NCBI RefSeq assembly: GCF_016741815.1
Contig: NZ_JAERRJ010000014.1
Location: forward strand, 1-64,000
Direction of reading: 5' to 3'
From: Nocardia acididurans
GTDB lineage: Bacteria > Actinomycetota > Actinomycetes > Mycobacteriales > Mycobacteriaceae
DNA length: 64,000 bases
The notes below the pieces were generated by a model, which worked only from the letters and a program-made list of their open reading frames with translations, was not told where the DNA came from and did not search any database. The position numbers were made by a program, and so were the translations under genes. Shown here piece after piece: positions 17,460-24,747 of the stretch (its first letter is position 1; each line of letters begins with the position of its first letter).

Positions 17460-18073
17460 TCGATGCCCCGCTGGCCTTTACGGCCCGCGTCCATCGGATG
17501 CTTCACCTTGGTCATCTCGGTGACCAGATCGGCGGCCTCGATGAGCGCCTGCGGGGCATCCCGGCCGGTGATCACCACATGCTGATTGCCGGGCCGGTTC
17601 CGCAGCGTCTCCACGACCTCGTCCACATCCACCCAACCCCATTTGAGCGGATAGGTGAACTCGTCGAGCACATAGAACCGGTGCTGCTCGTCCCGCAGTC
17701 GCCGGGCGATCTCCTGCCATCCCGCGAGTGCCGCGGCGGCGTGGTCCTCATCGCTGCCCTGCTTGCGGGTCCACGACCAGCCCTCGCCCATCTTGTGCCA
17801 TTCGACCGCACCACCCGCGCCGGTCTGCTCGTGCAGCGTCCCCAGCGTGCGGAACGCGGCCTCCTCCCCCACCTTCCACTTGGCGCTCTTCACGAACTGG
17901 AACACCGCGACGTCGAACCCTTGGTTCCAGGCCCGCAACGCCATCCCGAACGCGGCGGTGGACTTGCCCTTCCCCGGTCCCGTGTGGACCGCGAGTACGG
18001 GGAGATTGCGCCGCTGGCGTGTGGTCAGGCCGTCGTCGGGGATGCTGTCCGGCAGCGGGACACCCTTGGGCAT
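17453..18073 (-). CDS. cobO: Cob(I)yrinic acid a,c-diamide adenosyltransferase
   Basis: CobO attaches the 5'-deoxyadenosyl group of ATP to the reduced corrin cobalt, giving the adenosyl form needed for the later amidation by CobQ. The 206-residue protein has the family P-loop HTGPGKGKSTAAFG near residue 30 and the VAVFQFVKSAKWK and YVLDEFTYPLKWGW segments typical of the CobA/CobO family. ATG 18073 was chosen because AAAGGAG lies 10 bases upstream. The 3' end overlaps the cobB start by 7 bp. In M. tuberculosis the chelatase gene is the immediate upstream neighbour; here a DUF222/HNH gene and a fold-back repeat intervene. Confidence 0.95.
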   Translation of the reverse strand: MPKGVPLPDSIPDDGLTTRQRRNLPVLAVHTGPGKGKSTAAFGMALRAWNQGFDVAVFQFVKSAKWKVGEEAAFRTLGTLHEQTGAGGAVEWHKMGEGWSWTRKQGSDEDHAAAALAGWQEIARRLRDEQHRFYVLDEFTYPLKWGWVDVDEVVETLRNRPGNQHVVITGRDAPQALIEAADLVTEMTKVKHPMDAGRKGQRGIEW

Positions 18074-18278
18074 CGTGGACGAACTCCTTTCGCGGCCGCT
18101 CCGCGCGGGCCGATCACACACCACGGTGCCATATCTGCCGGTGGGGATCGCGACCGGTCAGGGCTTCCCGCGGTAGGCGGGGGCGACGGGGTAGGACCAA
18201 ACCGGCAAAGGGGTCGAACCGACGCGCAAATATGCAGGTCATGGCGTGTTTTTCTGGCGTGTTGCGATCGAGTTCCCA

Positions 18279-18284
18279 TAGAAT
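18279..18284 (+). promoter_or_regulatory. Leaderless -10 element for the HNH gene
   Basis: TAGAAT (five of six matches to TATAAT) ends 6 bases before the ATG at 18291, and no Shine-Dalgarno sequence precedes the start. This fits a leaderless transcript beginning at the start codon. No good -35 is visible at 17 bp. Confidence 0.4.
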
Positions 18285-18290
18285 TCGAAT

Positions 18291-19751
18291 ATGGGTTCGA
18301 GTTGTGTGGGTGTTGCTGCGGGTGAGGTGATCGCTCAGATGGGCGACCTCGCCGCCCTGCTCGCCGCCTCGAATCTCAGTGCCCACAGCGAGGAGGAGTC
18401 GCTGGAGTTGTTGCGCGCCACGGAATTCCTGCATCGGCAATTGCAGGCGTTCGGGGTGCGCCAGCTCGCCGATGCCGAGGCGCGCAGTCTGCACAAGCGG
18501 CACGGGGTGGGGTCGATGCGACAGTTCCTCATCGAGACACTCCGATTGTCCAAGGCCGACGCGGGCTGCCGGGTCGCCGCACTCGATCAGGTCGGGGTTC
18601 GGCACGATGTGTCGGGTGCGCCGATTCCGCCCCGGCTGCCCCGCACGGCGGAGATAGCGGCGACAGGCGACATCTCCGCCGATCATGTTCGCGCCATCGC
18701 CACGGTCATGGCCCGCATTCCGGCCGCCGCCTCGTTCGAGGACAAGACGACCGCTGAAACACTGCTGGCCGAGACCGCGCGCGAAGTGACACCCGATGAT
18801 CTGACCCGTGTTGTCGGGCACCGGATTCTGTCCTACCTGGAGGACGGCACCGTCACCGACGACATCGACCGCGCCCGCATACGCGAACTGATCCTGTCGC
18901 CGCAGCGCGCCGACGGTATGAGCGCGCTGAAGGGGATGATCACTCCCGGCCTGCGGGCGCTGCTCGAACCGGTGCTGGCCAAGTACGCGCGGCCTGGCAT
19001 GTGCAATCCCGACGATCCGGAAAGCCCCACAGCCGGAGCAACTTCCACGGATCCGGATGCTGTCGCCGCGGCTGCGGCGCGTGATTCGCGCACTGCCGGA
19101 CAGCGCAATCACGACGCGCTCGAGGCGCTGCTCGCTCCTAATACCCGCCCGCACCAGCTCGGTGAGCACCGGGGTCTGCCGGTGGCGGCCATTTTCACCA
19201 TGACCATCGATCAGCTCGAAGCCGCTGCCGGAGTGGCGACCACCGCGACGGGTGGCACGGTATCGGTACCGCAGGCGCTGAAACTGGCCGAACGGGCGAA
19301 GCCGTATCTGGTGGTCTTCGATCACGCCGGCATGCCGCTGCACTGTGGTCGCGCCCGTCGCCTTGCCATGCCCGTTCAGCGCATGGCGTTGATCGCCGCC
19401 GAGCGCGGCTGCACTCGCCCCGGATGTGATGCTCCGGCCAGCCTGGCTGCCGTTCATCACATCACCGAGTGGAGCCGCCAGGGCCGCACCGATATCGACA
19501 ATCTCACCCTGGTGTGCGATCGGTGCCACAGCATGGTTCACAACGGGCCCGGCGGGTGGAAAACCGTTCGGATGGGGTCGGATTCGGAGTACGCCGGGCG
19601 TACCGGGTGGATCGCGCCCGCACACATCGATCCCACGCGAACGCCTCGGGTCAATCATCGCCATCATGCTGATGAGCTGCTCGGGCGCACGCGCAGGCCG
19701 ATGCGGGGACGGCACCCTGCCCGGCTAGGTTCCGGCTCCAGGGGAACATGA
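18291..19751 (+). CDS. DUF222 (13E12-type) protein with C-terminal HNH endonuclease domain
   Basis: The 486-residue protein has the two-part build of the actinobacterial 13E12 family: a long helical DUF222 region (about residues 20-360) and a C-terminal HNH nuclease. The nuclease contains CTRPGCDAPASLAAVHHITEW, then DNLTLVCDRCHSMVHN, giving the HH, N and H catalytic residues plus two CxxC-type zinc pairs. In M. tuberculosis this family defines the REP13E12 repeats, which act as a phage integration site. The gene runs against the cob strand between chlD and cobO. Its last codons lie inside the left arm of a large inverted repeat, which suggests it is part of a mobile or once-mobile unit. Confidence 0.88.
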   Translation: MGSSCVGVAAGEVIAQMGDLAALLAASNLSAHSEEESLELLRATEFLHRQLQAFGVRQLADAEARSLHKRHGVGSMRQFLIETLRLSKADAGCRVAALDQVGVRHDVSGAPIPPRLPRTAEIAATGDISADHVRAIATVMARIPAAASFEDKTTAETLLAETAREVTPDDLTRVVGHRILSYLEDGTVTDDIDRARIRELILSPQRADGMSALKGMITPGLRALLEPVLAKYARPGMCNPDDPESPTAGATSTDPDAVAAAAARDSRTAGQRNHDALEALLAPNTRPHQLGEHRGLPVAAIFTMTIDQLEAAAGVATTATGGTVSVPQALKLAERAKPYLVVFDHAGMPLHCGRARRLAMPVQRMALIAAERGCTRPGCDAPASLAAVHHITEWSRQGRTDIDNLTLVCDRCHSMVHNGPGGWKTVRMGSDSEYAGRTGWIAPAHIDPTRTPRVNHRHHADELLGRTRRPMRGRHPARLGSGSRGT

Positions 19752-20177
19752 GGTGCGGTACTCGGGGCCTACGTAGCCGAGTGCTGCGCGAACCCTGCTG
19801 TCCCAGCGGCGTTCGGGAGACAAAGAATAAACCCGCAGTGCTGGTGACTTCGCCTGCCGTACCCGGCTTTCGCTCCCCCATCGTGTGCCGTCATCTCACC
19901 TTCCTGACGTGGGGCCTGGCCCTGGTCACCTTCAGAGACCAGACCCCCTCATCCTTTCGGGTTTGTCTTTGTCTCTTGAACGCAACCACAGCCAGGCCCC
20001 AGGCCGGTATCGGCGGATGACGGCTCCCAATGGGGGAGCGAAAGTCCGGTAGGGCAGGCGAAGTCACCAGCACTGCGTGGTTATTCTTGTCTCCCGAACG
20101 CCGCTGGGACCGAAGGGTCCGTGAGCGACTCGGCTACGTAGGCCCCGAGTACCGAACCTCATCCGCTCCCAGAGCCA
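19733..20177. repeat. ~445-bp imperfect fold-back (inverted repeat) element
   Basis: Two arms of about 210 bp are reverse complements with scattered mismatches and small indels, centred near 19955. Matching blocks include TACTCGGGGCCTACGTAGCC (left at 19759-19778), CCCAGCGGCGTTCGGGAGAC, GCAGTGCTGGTGACTTCGCC and CTTTCGCTCCCCCAT, each found reverse-complemented in the right arm. The centre is a short loop around CTCATCCTTTC. Each arm also holds a small palindrome around CTACGTAG. There is no open frame with coding character. The left arm contains the HNH stop codon, and the right arm ends 4 bp from a small gene. This explains the 429-bp gene-free stretch between 19752 and 20180. Confidence 0.85.
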
Positions 20178-20180
20178 CGC

Positions 20181-20357
20181 TCAGGTCAATGCGTTCGCGA
20201 TCCCGGAAACGGTCCGGCCGATAACAGCACCGATTCCGGTGATCAGCCCCGGAGATGCGGCTTCGGCAGCAGTCAGCGCGGCGTCCGTCGCGGCCTCGCT
20301 GTTGCTCCCCTGCCGAGCTTCACGACGCTTCGGATTCTTGTCACCGGAGGTACCCAT
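20181..20357 (-). CDS. Small hypothetical protein
   Basis: A 58-residue frame opens with MGTSGDKNPKRREARQG, a basic hydrophilic N-terminus, and continues into an Ala-rich, mildly hydrophobic segment with PGLITGIGAVIGRTVSG. Codon third positions are moderately GC-rich, as in real genes here. It begins 42 bp after the chlD stop on the same strand, so it may be the last gene of that transcript. A GTG at 20381 gives 8 more residues. No homology is recognised and no strong ribosome site precedes the ATG. It could also be a chance frame. Confidence 0.4.
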   Translation of the reverse strand: MGTSGDKNPKRREARQGSNSEAATDAALTAAEAASPGLITGIGAVIGRTVSGIANALT

Positions 20358-20399
20358 ACCAATCGAACGGGAGTGGGACACAGATGGTTCCGCAAGCGA

Positions 20400-21440
20400 T
20401 CAGGCCACGCGGGCCCCACGGACAATGCCCGCCACCGAGTCGCCGGTGAGCTCGGAGAGCTGGAGATACCCGGCCCGGAGGTCCCGGGCTATGTCACGAG
20501 CCAGTCCCAGCCTGATCATGCCGCGCTCGCAGTCGACAACCATGGCGGTGACAGCGTCGTGCGAGAGAAGGCGAGCTGCCGCCCGAGCGCGCGGAACCGG
20601 ATCGGTGCCACCGGTCGCCCGCCCATCGGTGAGCAGGACCAGCAGGGGCCGCCGCTGCGGATCGCGGACGCGTTCGCGGTGGATGATCTCGCGGGCCTTC
20701 AGGATGCCTTGGGCCAGTGGCGTTTTGCCGCCGGTGCGCATATCGCCCAGGCGACGGACCGCGATGTCGATCGATGAGGTGGGGGGCAGCACCAGCTCGG
20801 CCTCCTGCCCACGCATGCTGATCACGGCCACCTTGTCGCGGCTCTGGTAAGCGTCCCGAAGCAGGGCGACGACCGCGCCGGTGACAGCCGAGAGCCGGTC
20901 GCGGGCCGCCATCGAACCGGAGGCGTCGACCACGAAGACCACCAGATTGCCTTCCCTGCCTTCGCGATACGCGCCACGCAGGTCGGCGGGCTCGAAGTGC
21001 AGGGGCCCGGAACGCCTGCCGCGCGCATGCTGCTGGGGCGCGGCCGCGAAAATGGTTGCGAGCAGGTGCAATCCAGCGGCGGCGTCCTCGGTGGCACGGA
21101 CCGTGCGGCCGTTGCGGGTGCGGGCTCGTGAGCGTCGGCCCGGAGCCCCTTCACCGATACCGGGTACCTGCCAGCGCGGGGGCGTGGCGATGGCGCCGGT
21201 CGGCGTGCCGGCGAGCTGCTCGCGAACGGGACGGCCACCGGAGCCATTCGGGTCGCGGCGGTCCTCGGAGGCGGCGTCATCGGAGGCGGCGTCCTCGGAG
21301 TCCGGGACGTTAGAATTCCGGTCGCCCGCAGGGGAATCCGAGGGATCCTCCGCGAAATCCGGTCCGTCCCACGGCGAGTCGGCGTTGCGCTCCGGATCCT
21401 CTACCGGATCGTGCGTCCCGGAGTCGTCGAGCTCGGGGCT
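20400..21440 (-). CDS. chlD: ChlD-type chelatase medium subunit, C-terminal half (read after -1 frameshift)
   Basis: This is the second half of the chelatase subunit gene, in the -1 frame relative to the AAA+ half upstream. It begins at AGC 21440, runs through an acidic, Pro/Ser/Asp-rich linker of about 110 residues, then HLLATIFAAAPQQ and a von Willebrand A domain. The VWA metal site is VVDASGSM (DxSxS) and LLTDGRATGG follows. No separate start codon with a ribosome site precedes it. Fused to the first 344 residues it makes a 690-residue protein, close to the single-frame mycobacterial homologue Rv2850c (about 630). With CobN it would insert cobalt into the corrin ring; CobN is not in this window. 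Confidence 0.88.
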   Translation of the reverse strand, partial: SPELDDSGTHDPVEDPERNADSPWDGPDFAEDPSDSPAGDRNSNVPDSEDAASDDAASEDRRDPNGSGGRPVREQLAGTPTGAIATPPRWQVPGIGEGAPGRRSRARTRNGRTVRATEDAAAGLHLLATIFAAAPQQHARGRRSGPLHFEPADLRGAYREGREGNLVVFVVDASGSMAARDRLSAVTGAVVALLRDAYQSRDKVAVISMRGQEAELVLPPTSSIDIAVRRLGDMRTGGKTPLAQGILKAREIIHRERVRDPQRRPLLVLLTDGRATGGTDPVPRARAAARLLSHDAVTAMVVDCERGMIRLGLARDIARDLRAGYLQLSELTGDSVAGIVRGARVA

Positions 21441-22471
21441 TTTCCCAGGCTCTCACCGTCCTCGGTGCCGCCCTTGGCGGCTTCGTCGGCGGCGTTGCGC
21501 ATGGCCTCGTCGAGCTGGTCCTCGCTGATGCCGGGTTCGTCGAAGGGATCACGCCTGCGACGGTGCGGGAGTGCGAGTTCCGCGGCGACGCGAACATCGT
21601 CCTCGGTCACCACGCGGCTGCCGCGCCAGGCGGCGTGCGCGGTCGCGGTCCGGGCCACGACCAGGTCGGCGCGCATCCCGTCGACGTCGAAGGAGGCGCA
21701 GAGGGCGGCGATCCGGCGCAGTTCGACATTGTTCAGCTCGATGTCGGCGACGCGATCGCGGGCGGTGAGAATGCGGTCGGCCACCTCGCGGTCGGCGGCG
21801 GCGTAGTGGTCGGCGAAGGCAGCCGGATCGGCCTCGTAGTCGAGGCGGCGGCGCACGACGGCCATGCGGGTGTCGACGTCCCGCGAGGCGACCACGTCGA
21901 CGGTGAGCCCGAACCGGTCCAGCAGCTGCGGGCGCAGTTCGCCCTCTTCGGGATTCATGGTGCCGACGAGCACGAAGCGGGCCGGATGGGTATGCGAGAC
22001 GCCGTCGCGCTCGATGTGCACGCGCCCCATGGCGGCGGCGTCGAGCAGCACGTCCACCAGATGGTCGTGCAGCAGGTTCACCTCGTCGACGTAGAGCACG
22101 CCGTGATGCGCCGCCGCCAGCAGACCCGGCCGGAACGCCTGCTCGCCGTCCCGCAGCACCCGCTCCAGATCCAGCGATCCGACCACGCGGTCCTCTGTGG
22201 CCCCCACCGGCAGCTCTACGAGCCGTGCGGGCCGCGCCCCACTCTCGTCCACCACCGGCGGCAACAATTGCGCCAGCGCGCGAACCACGGTCGATTTCGC
22301 GGTCCCCTTCTCGCCGCGCACCAGCACACCCCCGATCCCGGGATGCACCGCGCACAGAATCAACGCCAGCTGCAACCGCTCCTGCCCGACGACCGCGGAG
22401 AACGGGAACCCGGCGTCCGCGGTGGAACGCGCGCGAACGGATTCGGAGTAAGCCACAGGGGAAACCGACAC
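21401..22471 (-). CDS. chlD: ChlI-like AAA+ chelatase subunit / N-terminal half of ChlD (zero frame)
   Basis: Zero-frame translation gives a 356-residue AAA+ ATPase of the magnesium/cobalt chelatase small-subunit type. The Walker A reads VRGEKGTAKSTV near residue 54, the Walker B is GVLYVDEVNLL, and GTMNPEEGELRPQLLDRFGL holds sensor 1 and the Arg finger region. It starts at GTG 22471. It ends at a TAG 37-39 bases after a GGGAAAA heptamer, and ribosomes that slip back one base there continue into the VWA half. So this frame alone could supply the small chelatase subunit, for which no separate gene is seen. The start lies 73 bp past a terminator, so the unit probably has its own promoter. Confidence 0.9.
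   Translation of the reverse strand: MSVSPVAYSESVRARSTADAGFPFSAVVGQERLQLALILCAVHPGIGGVLVRGEKGTAKSTVVRALAQLLPPVVDESGARPARLVELPVGATEDRVVGSLDLERVLRDGEQAFRPGLLAAAHHGVLYVDEVNLLHDHLVDVLLDAAAMGRVHIERDGVSHTHPARFVLVGTMNPEEGELRPQLLDRFGLTVDVVASRDVDTRMAVVRRRLDYEADPAAFADHYAAADREVADRILTARDRVADIELNNVELRRIAALCASFDVDGMRADLVVARTATAHAAWRGSRVVTEDDVRVAAELALPHRRRRDPFDEPGISEDQLDEAMRNAADEAAKGGTEDGESLGKAPSSTTPGRTIR
21440..21446 (-). promoter_or_regulatory. Programmed -1 ribosomal frameshift site in chlD
   Basis: On the minus strand the heptamer G GGA AAA is phased as X XXY YYZ in the zero frame, the canonical -1 slippery arrangement. A -1 slip joins the AAA+ frame to the open linker and VWA frame at exactly this point. 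Downstream, CTCCG (21423-21419) pairs with CGGAG (21394-21390), and GATCC (21410-21406) pairs with GGATC (21399-21395), giving a two-part stem with the zero-frame TAG in its apical loop. The 16-base spacer is longer than the usual 5-9. Frameshifting in chlD genes to make two chelatase subunits has been reported in other bacteria and archaea. Confidence 0.75.
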
Positions 22472-22544
22472 ACCCCAACTCTATGCCCGCCCCGCGCACC
22501 GGCCACGAGTGCCCTCGGTCACCCCGGGACCAGCGTGAAAAGAA

Positions 22545-22575
22545 CGATCCCGCAACCAACGCGGTTGCGGGATCG
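22545..22575 (-). terminator. Intrinsic terminator after the GNAT gene
   Basis: Perfect 13-bp arms (CGATCCCGCAACC at 22545-22557 and its complement at 22563-22575) enclose a 5-base loop. On the minus strand the stem is followed by TTCTTTTC, a rare U-rich tract in this DNA. It begins 7 bp after the acetyltransferase stop codon and separates it from chlD. Confidence 0.85.
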
Positions 22576-22581
22576 GAGTGC

Positions 22582-23031
22582 TCAGCCTCGGCGCATCGGG
22601 ATGTGCGGGATGCCGTCCTCGATGTACTCCTCGCCGTCGGGCTTGAAGCCGTGCTTGGTGTACATGTCGACCAGATAGGTCTGGGCGTTCAAACGGACTG
22701 TGGCGGAACCGGCTTCGGCCAGCGCCGCCTGCAGCAGGCGGGTGGTGTAGCCGTGGCCGCGGGCGGCGGGGGTGGTGCAGAGGCGGCCGATGCGGAAGGA
22801 CTTCACGCCGTTGTCGTGCTCTTCGAGGAGGCGGAGGGTGCAGATGACCTCGCCTTCGTCGTCGAGCCAGAAGTGGCGGGTTTCAGGACCGAGATCCAGC
22901 CCGTCGAGTTCGGGGTACGCGCACTTCTGCTCGACTACGAAAACCTCGACGCGAAGTTTCAACAGCTTGTACAGGGTCTCGGTGTCCAGATCCTGGGCCC
23001 ACGACCGTTTGAGAGCAACCGTTGACATCAT
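22582..23031 (-). CDS. GNAT family N-acetyltransferase (ElaA-like)
   Basis: The 149-residue protein is an ElaA-type GNAT. Features are RVEVFVVEQKCAYPELDGLD near residues 28-47, the acetyl-CoA motif A segment IGRLCTTPAARGHGYTTRLL (R/Q-x-x-G-x-G/A) near 82-101, and the family ending LVDMYTKHGFKPDGEEYIEDGIPHIPM. It corresponds by order to Rv2851c, between the chelatase and mqo. The substrate is unknown. It starts at ATG 23031 or the next codon, 23028, and its stop is followed by a strong terminator. The 18-bp gap from mqo suggests co-transcription with mqo. Confidence 0.92.
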   Translation of the reverse strand: MMSTVALKRSWAQDLDTETLYKLLKLRVEVFVVEQKCAYPELDGLDLGPETRHFWLDDEGEVICTLRLLEEHDNGVKSFRIGRLCTTPAARGHGYTTRLLQAALAEAGSATVRLNAQTYLVDMYTKHGFKPDGEEYIEDGIPHIPMRRG

Positions 23032-23049
23032 CGCGTCTTGCTATCACAA

Positions 23050-24573
23050 CTAGCGGTGTGAGGGAAGACCGCCGTGCTTCGGCGTGTTGGCGCCGTCCAG
23101 GTGCAGGGCCTTGTTGGACCAGTCCCAGACCTCGCGGTGCAGGGCCTGATTCTCCGAGAGCTTGACGCCCAGGGACGGCACCATTTCCTTGAGTTTCGGC
23201 TCCCACGAACCGAATTCGCGCGGGAAGCACTTCTTCATGACGTCGAGCATGGCGCTCACGCAGGTGGACGCGCCCGGGGACGCGCCGAGCAGACCGGCGA
23301 TGGAGCCGTCCTCGGCCGCGACGACCGCGGTGCCCAGCTCCAGCACGCCGCCCGCGCCCTTGCGGCGGATGACCTGCACGCGCTGCCCGGCGATGATCAG
23401 ATCCCAGTCGTTGCCGTCGGCGCGCGGGATGAACTCCTCCATCACGCCCACCCGACCGGCCTGCGACTTGAGCAGCTCGGACACCAGGTAGTTGACCAGG
23501 CTCAGTTCGGTGACGCCGACGCCGAGCATGGAGAACAGGTTGTTCGGCTTCACCGACTTGATCAGGTCGGTGAGCTTGCCGTCCTTGAGGAACTTCGGCG
23601 TCCAGCCCGCGTACGGGCCGAACAGCAGGCCGCGCTCGCCGTTGATGACGCGAGTGTCCAAGTGCGGCACCGACATCGGCGGCGCGCCGACGGCGGCCTT
23701 GCCGTACACCTTGGCCTCGTGCTGGGCGATCAGGGCCGGGTTCTTGCAGCGCAGGAACAGACCCGACACCGGGAAGCCGCCGAAACCGGAGATCTCCTTG
23801 ATGCCGGACTTCTGCAGCAGCGGCAGCGCGCCGCCGCCCGCGCCCACGAACACGAACTTGGCGTTGATCACGCGGGTCTTGTTGTTGCGCAGGTTGCGGA
23901 CCTTCACCAGCCAGGAGCCGTCCGACTGCTTGGTGAGGTTCTTGACCTCGTGCCCGAAGGCGATATCGGCGCCGCTCCAGCCCAGGTAGGCGAGCAGCTC
24001 CTTGGTGAGCTCACCGAAGTCGATATCGGTGCCCGCCTCGGTCCAGTTCAGCGCGACCGGATCGGAGAAGTCGCGGCCCTTCGCCATCAGCGGCAGGCGG
24101 CGCGAGAACTCGTCGCGGTCGTCGATGAACTCCATGCCCTCGAACAGCGGATGCCGCGACAGCGCCTCGAAGCGCTTGCGCAGGTAGTCCACATCGGCCG
24201 CGCCGTGCGTGAAGCTCACGTGCGGGATCGGGTTGATGAAGTTGGACGGGTTGCCGAGCACACCGTTCTCGACGGCGTACGACCAGAACTGGCGCGACAC
24301 CTGGAAGCGCTCGTTGATGTCGATGGCCTTGGTGATCTCCACCGAACCGTCGGCGTTCTGCGGCGTGTAGTTGAGCTCGCACAGCGCGGAATGGCCGGTA
24401 CCGGCGTTGTTCCACGGATCGCTGCTCTCGGCGGCGGCCGCCTCGAGGCGCTCGAAAACGGTAATCGACCAGTTCGGCTGCACCTGTCGGAGCAGAGCGC
24501 CCAGAGTGGCGCTCATGATGCCGGCACCGATGAGTACTACATCGGTCTTCTCAATCGTGGCAGCGTTCGGCAC
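23050..24573 (-). CDS. mqo: Malate:quinone oxidoreductase
   Basis: Mqo is a peripheral membrane FAD enzyme that oxidises malate to oxaloacetate and passes electrons to the quinone pool, replacing or supplementing malate dehydrogenase. The 507-residue protein has the FAD motif VVLIGAGIMSATLGALL near residue 12, NNAGTGHSALCELNYTP, the KFVFVGAGGGALPLLQKSGI core and the C-terminal GASPGASTCVSAMLDVM segment. These are family hallmarks, and the length is normal. It starts at GTG 24573. An unusual inverted repeat of TTAGGT and ACCTAA lies about 50 bp upstream. Confidence 0.97.
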   Translation of the reverse strand: MPNAATIEKTDVVLIGAGIMSATLGALLRQVQPNWSITVFERLEAAAAESSDPWNNAGTGHSALCELNYTPQNADGSVEITKAIDINERFQVSRQFWSYAVENGVLGNPSNFINPIPHVSFTHGAADVDYLRKRFEALSRHPLFEGMEFIDDRDEFSRRLPLMAKGRDFSDPVALNWTEAGTDIDFGELTKELLAYLGWSGADIAFGHEVKNLTKQSDGSWLVKVRNLRNNKTRVINAKFVFVGAGGGALPLLQKSGIKEISGFGGFPVSGLFLRCKNPALIAQHEAKVYGKAAVGAPPMSVPHLDTRVINGERGLLFGPYAGWTPKFLKDGKLTDLIKSVKPNNLFSMLGVGVTELSLVNYLVSELLKSQAGRVGVMEEFIPRADGNDWDLIIAGQRVQVIRRKGAGGVLELGTAVVAAEDGSIAGLLGASPGASTCVSAMLDVMKKCFPREFGSWEPKLKEMVPSLGVKLSENQALHREVWDWSNKALHLDGANTPKHGGLPSHR

Positions 24574-24618
24574 GGCGTTGATCGACTTCCTTGTCTTAGT
24601 ACGGCAACCCAGCGGCAG

Positions 24619-24642
24619 TTAGGTTACCCGTCGTTCACCTAA
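24619..24642. promoter_or_regulatory. Iron-box-like inverted repeat upstream of mqo
   Basis: TTAGGT (24619-24624) and ACCTAA (24637-24642) are perfect inverted half-sites of the IdeR/DtxR box, but 12 bases separate them instead of 7. It lies in the divergent gap between mqo and the hydrolase. The spacing would put the half-sites on a different face than in a normal IdeR site, so the assignment is uncertain. Confidence 0.3.
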
Positions 24643-24747
24643 GCCCAATTGTGCCCCTGCCCACGAAAAAATCCTGCAACGAAGAGGCCGAATGTGAGAG
24701 ATACCTCCGACACTGTGGAACGCGACGCCGGAGTTTAGATTGGGCTT

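Noticed and set aside
19748..20224. Short open frames in both strands of the fold-back element
   Set aside because: They are mirror images produced by the inverted repeat, with no ribosome sites and no coding character.
23074..24642. A 522-residue plus-strand frame opposite mqo
   Set aside because: Antisense of a well-supported malate:quinone oxidoreductase; no family motif.
24619..24642. Canonical IdeR/DtxR iron box upstream of mqo
   Set aside because: The half-sites match but the spacer is 12 rather than 7 bases, so it is listed only as an iron-box-like repeat.
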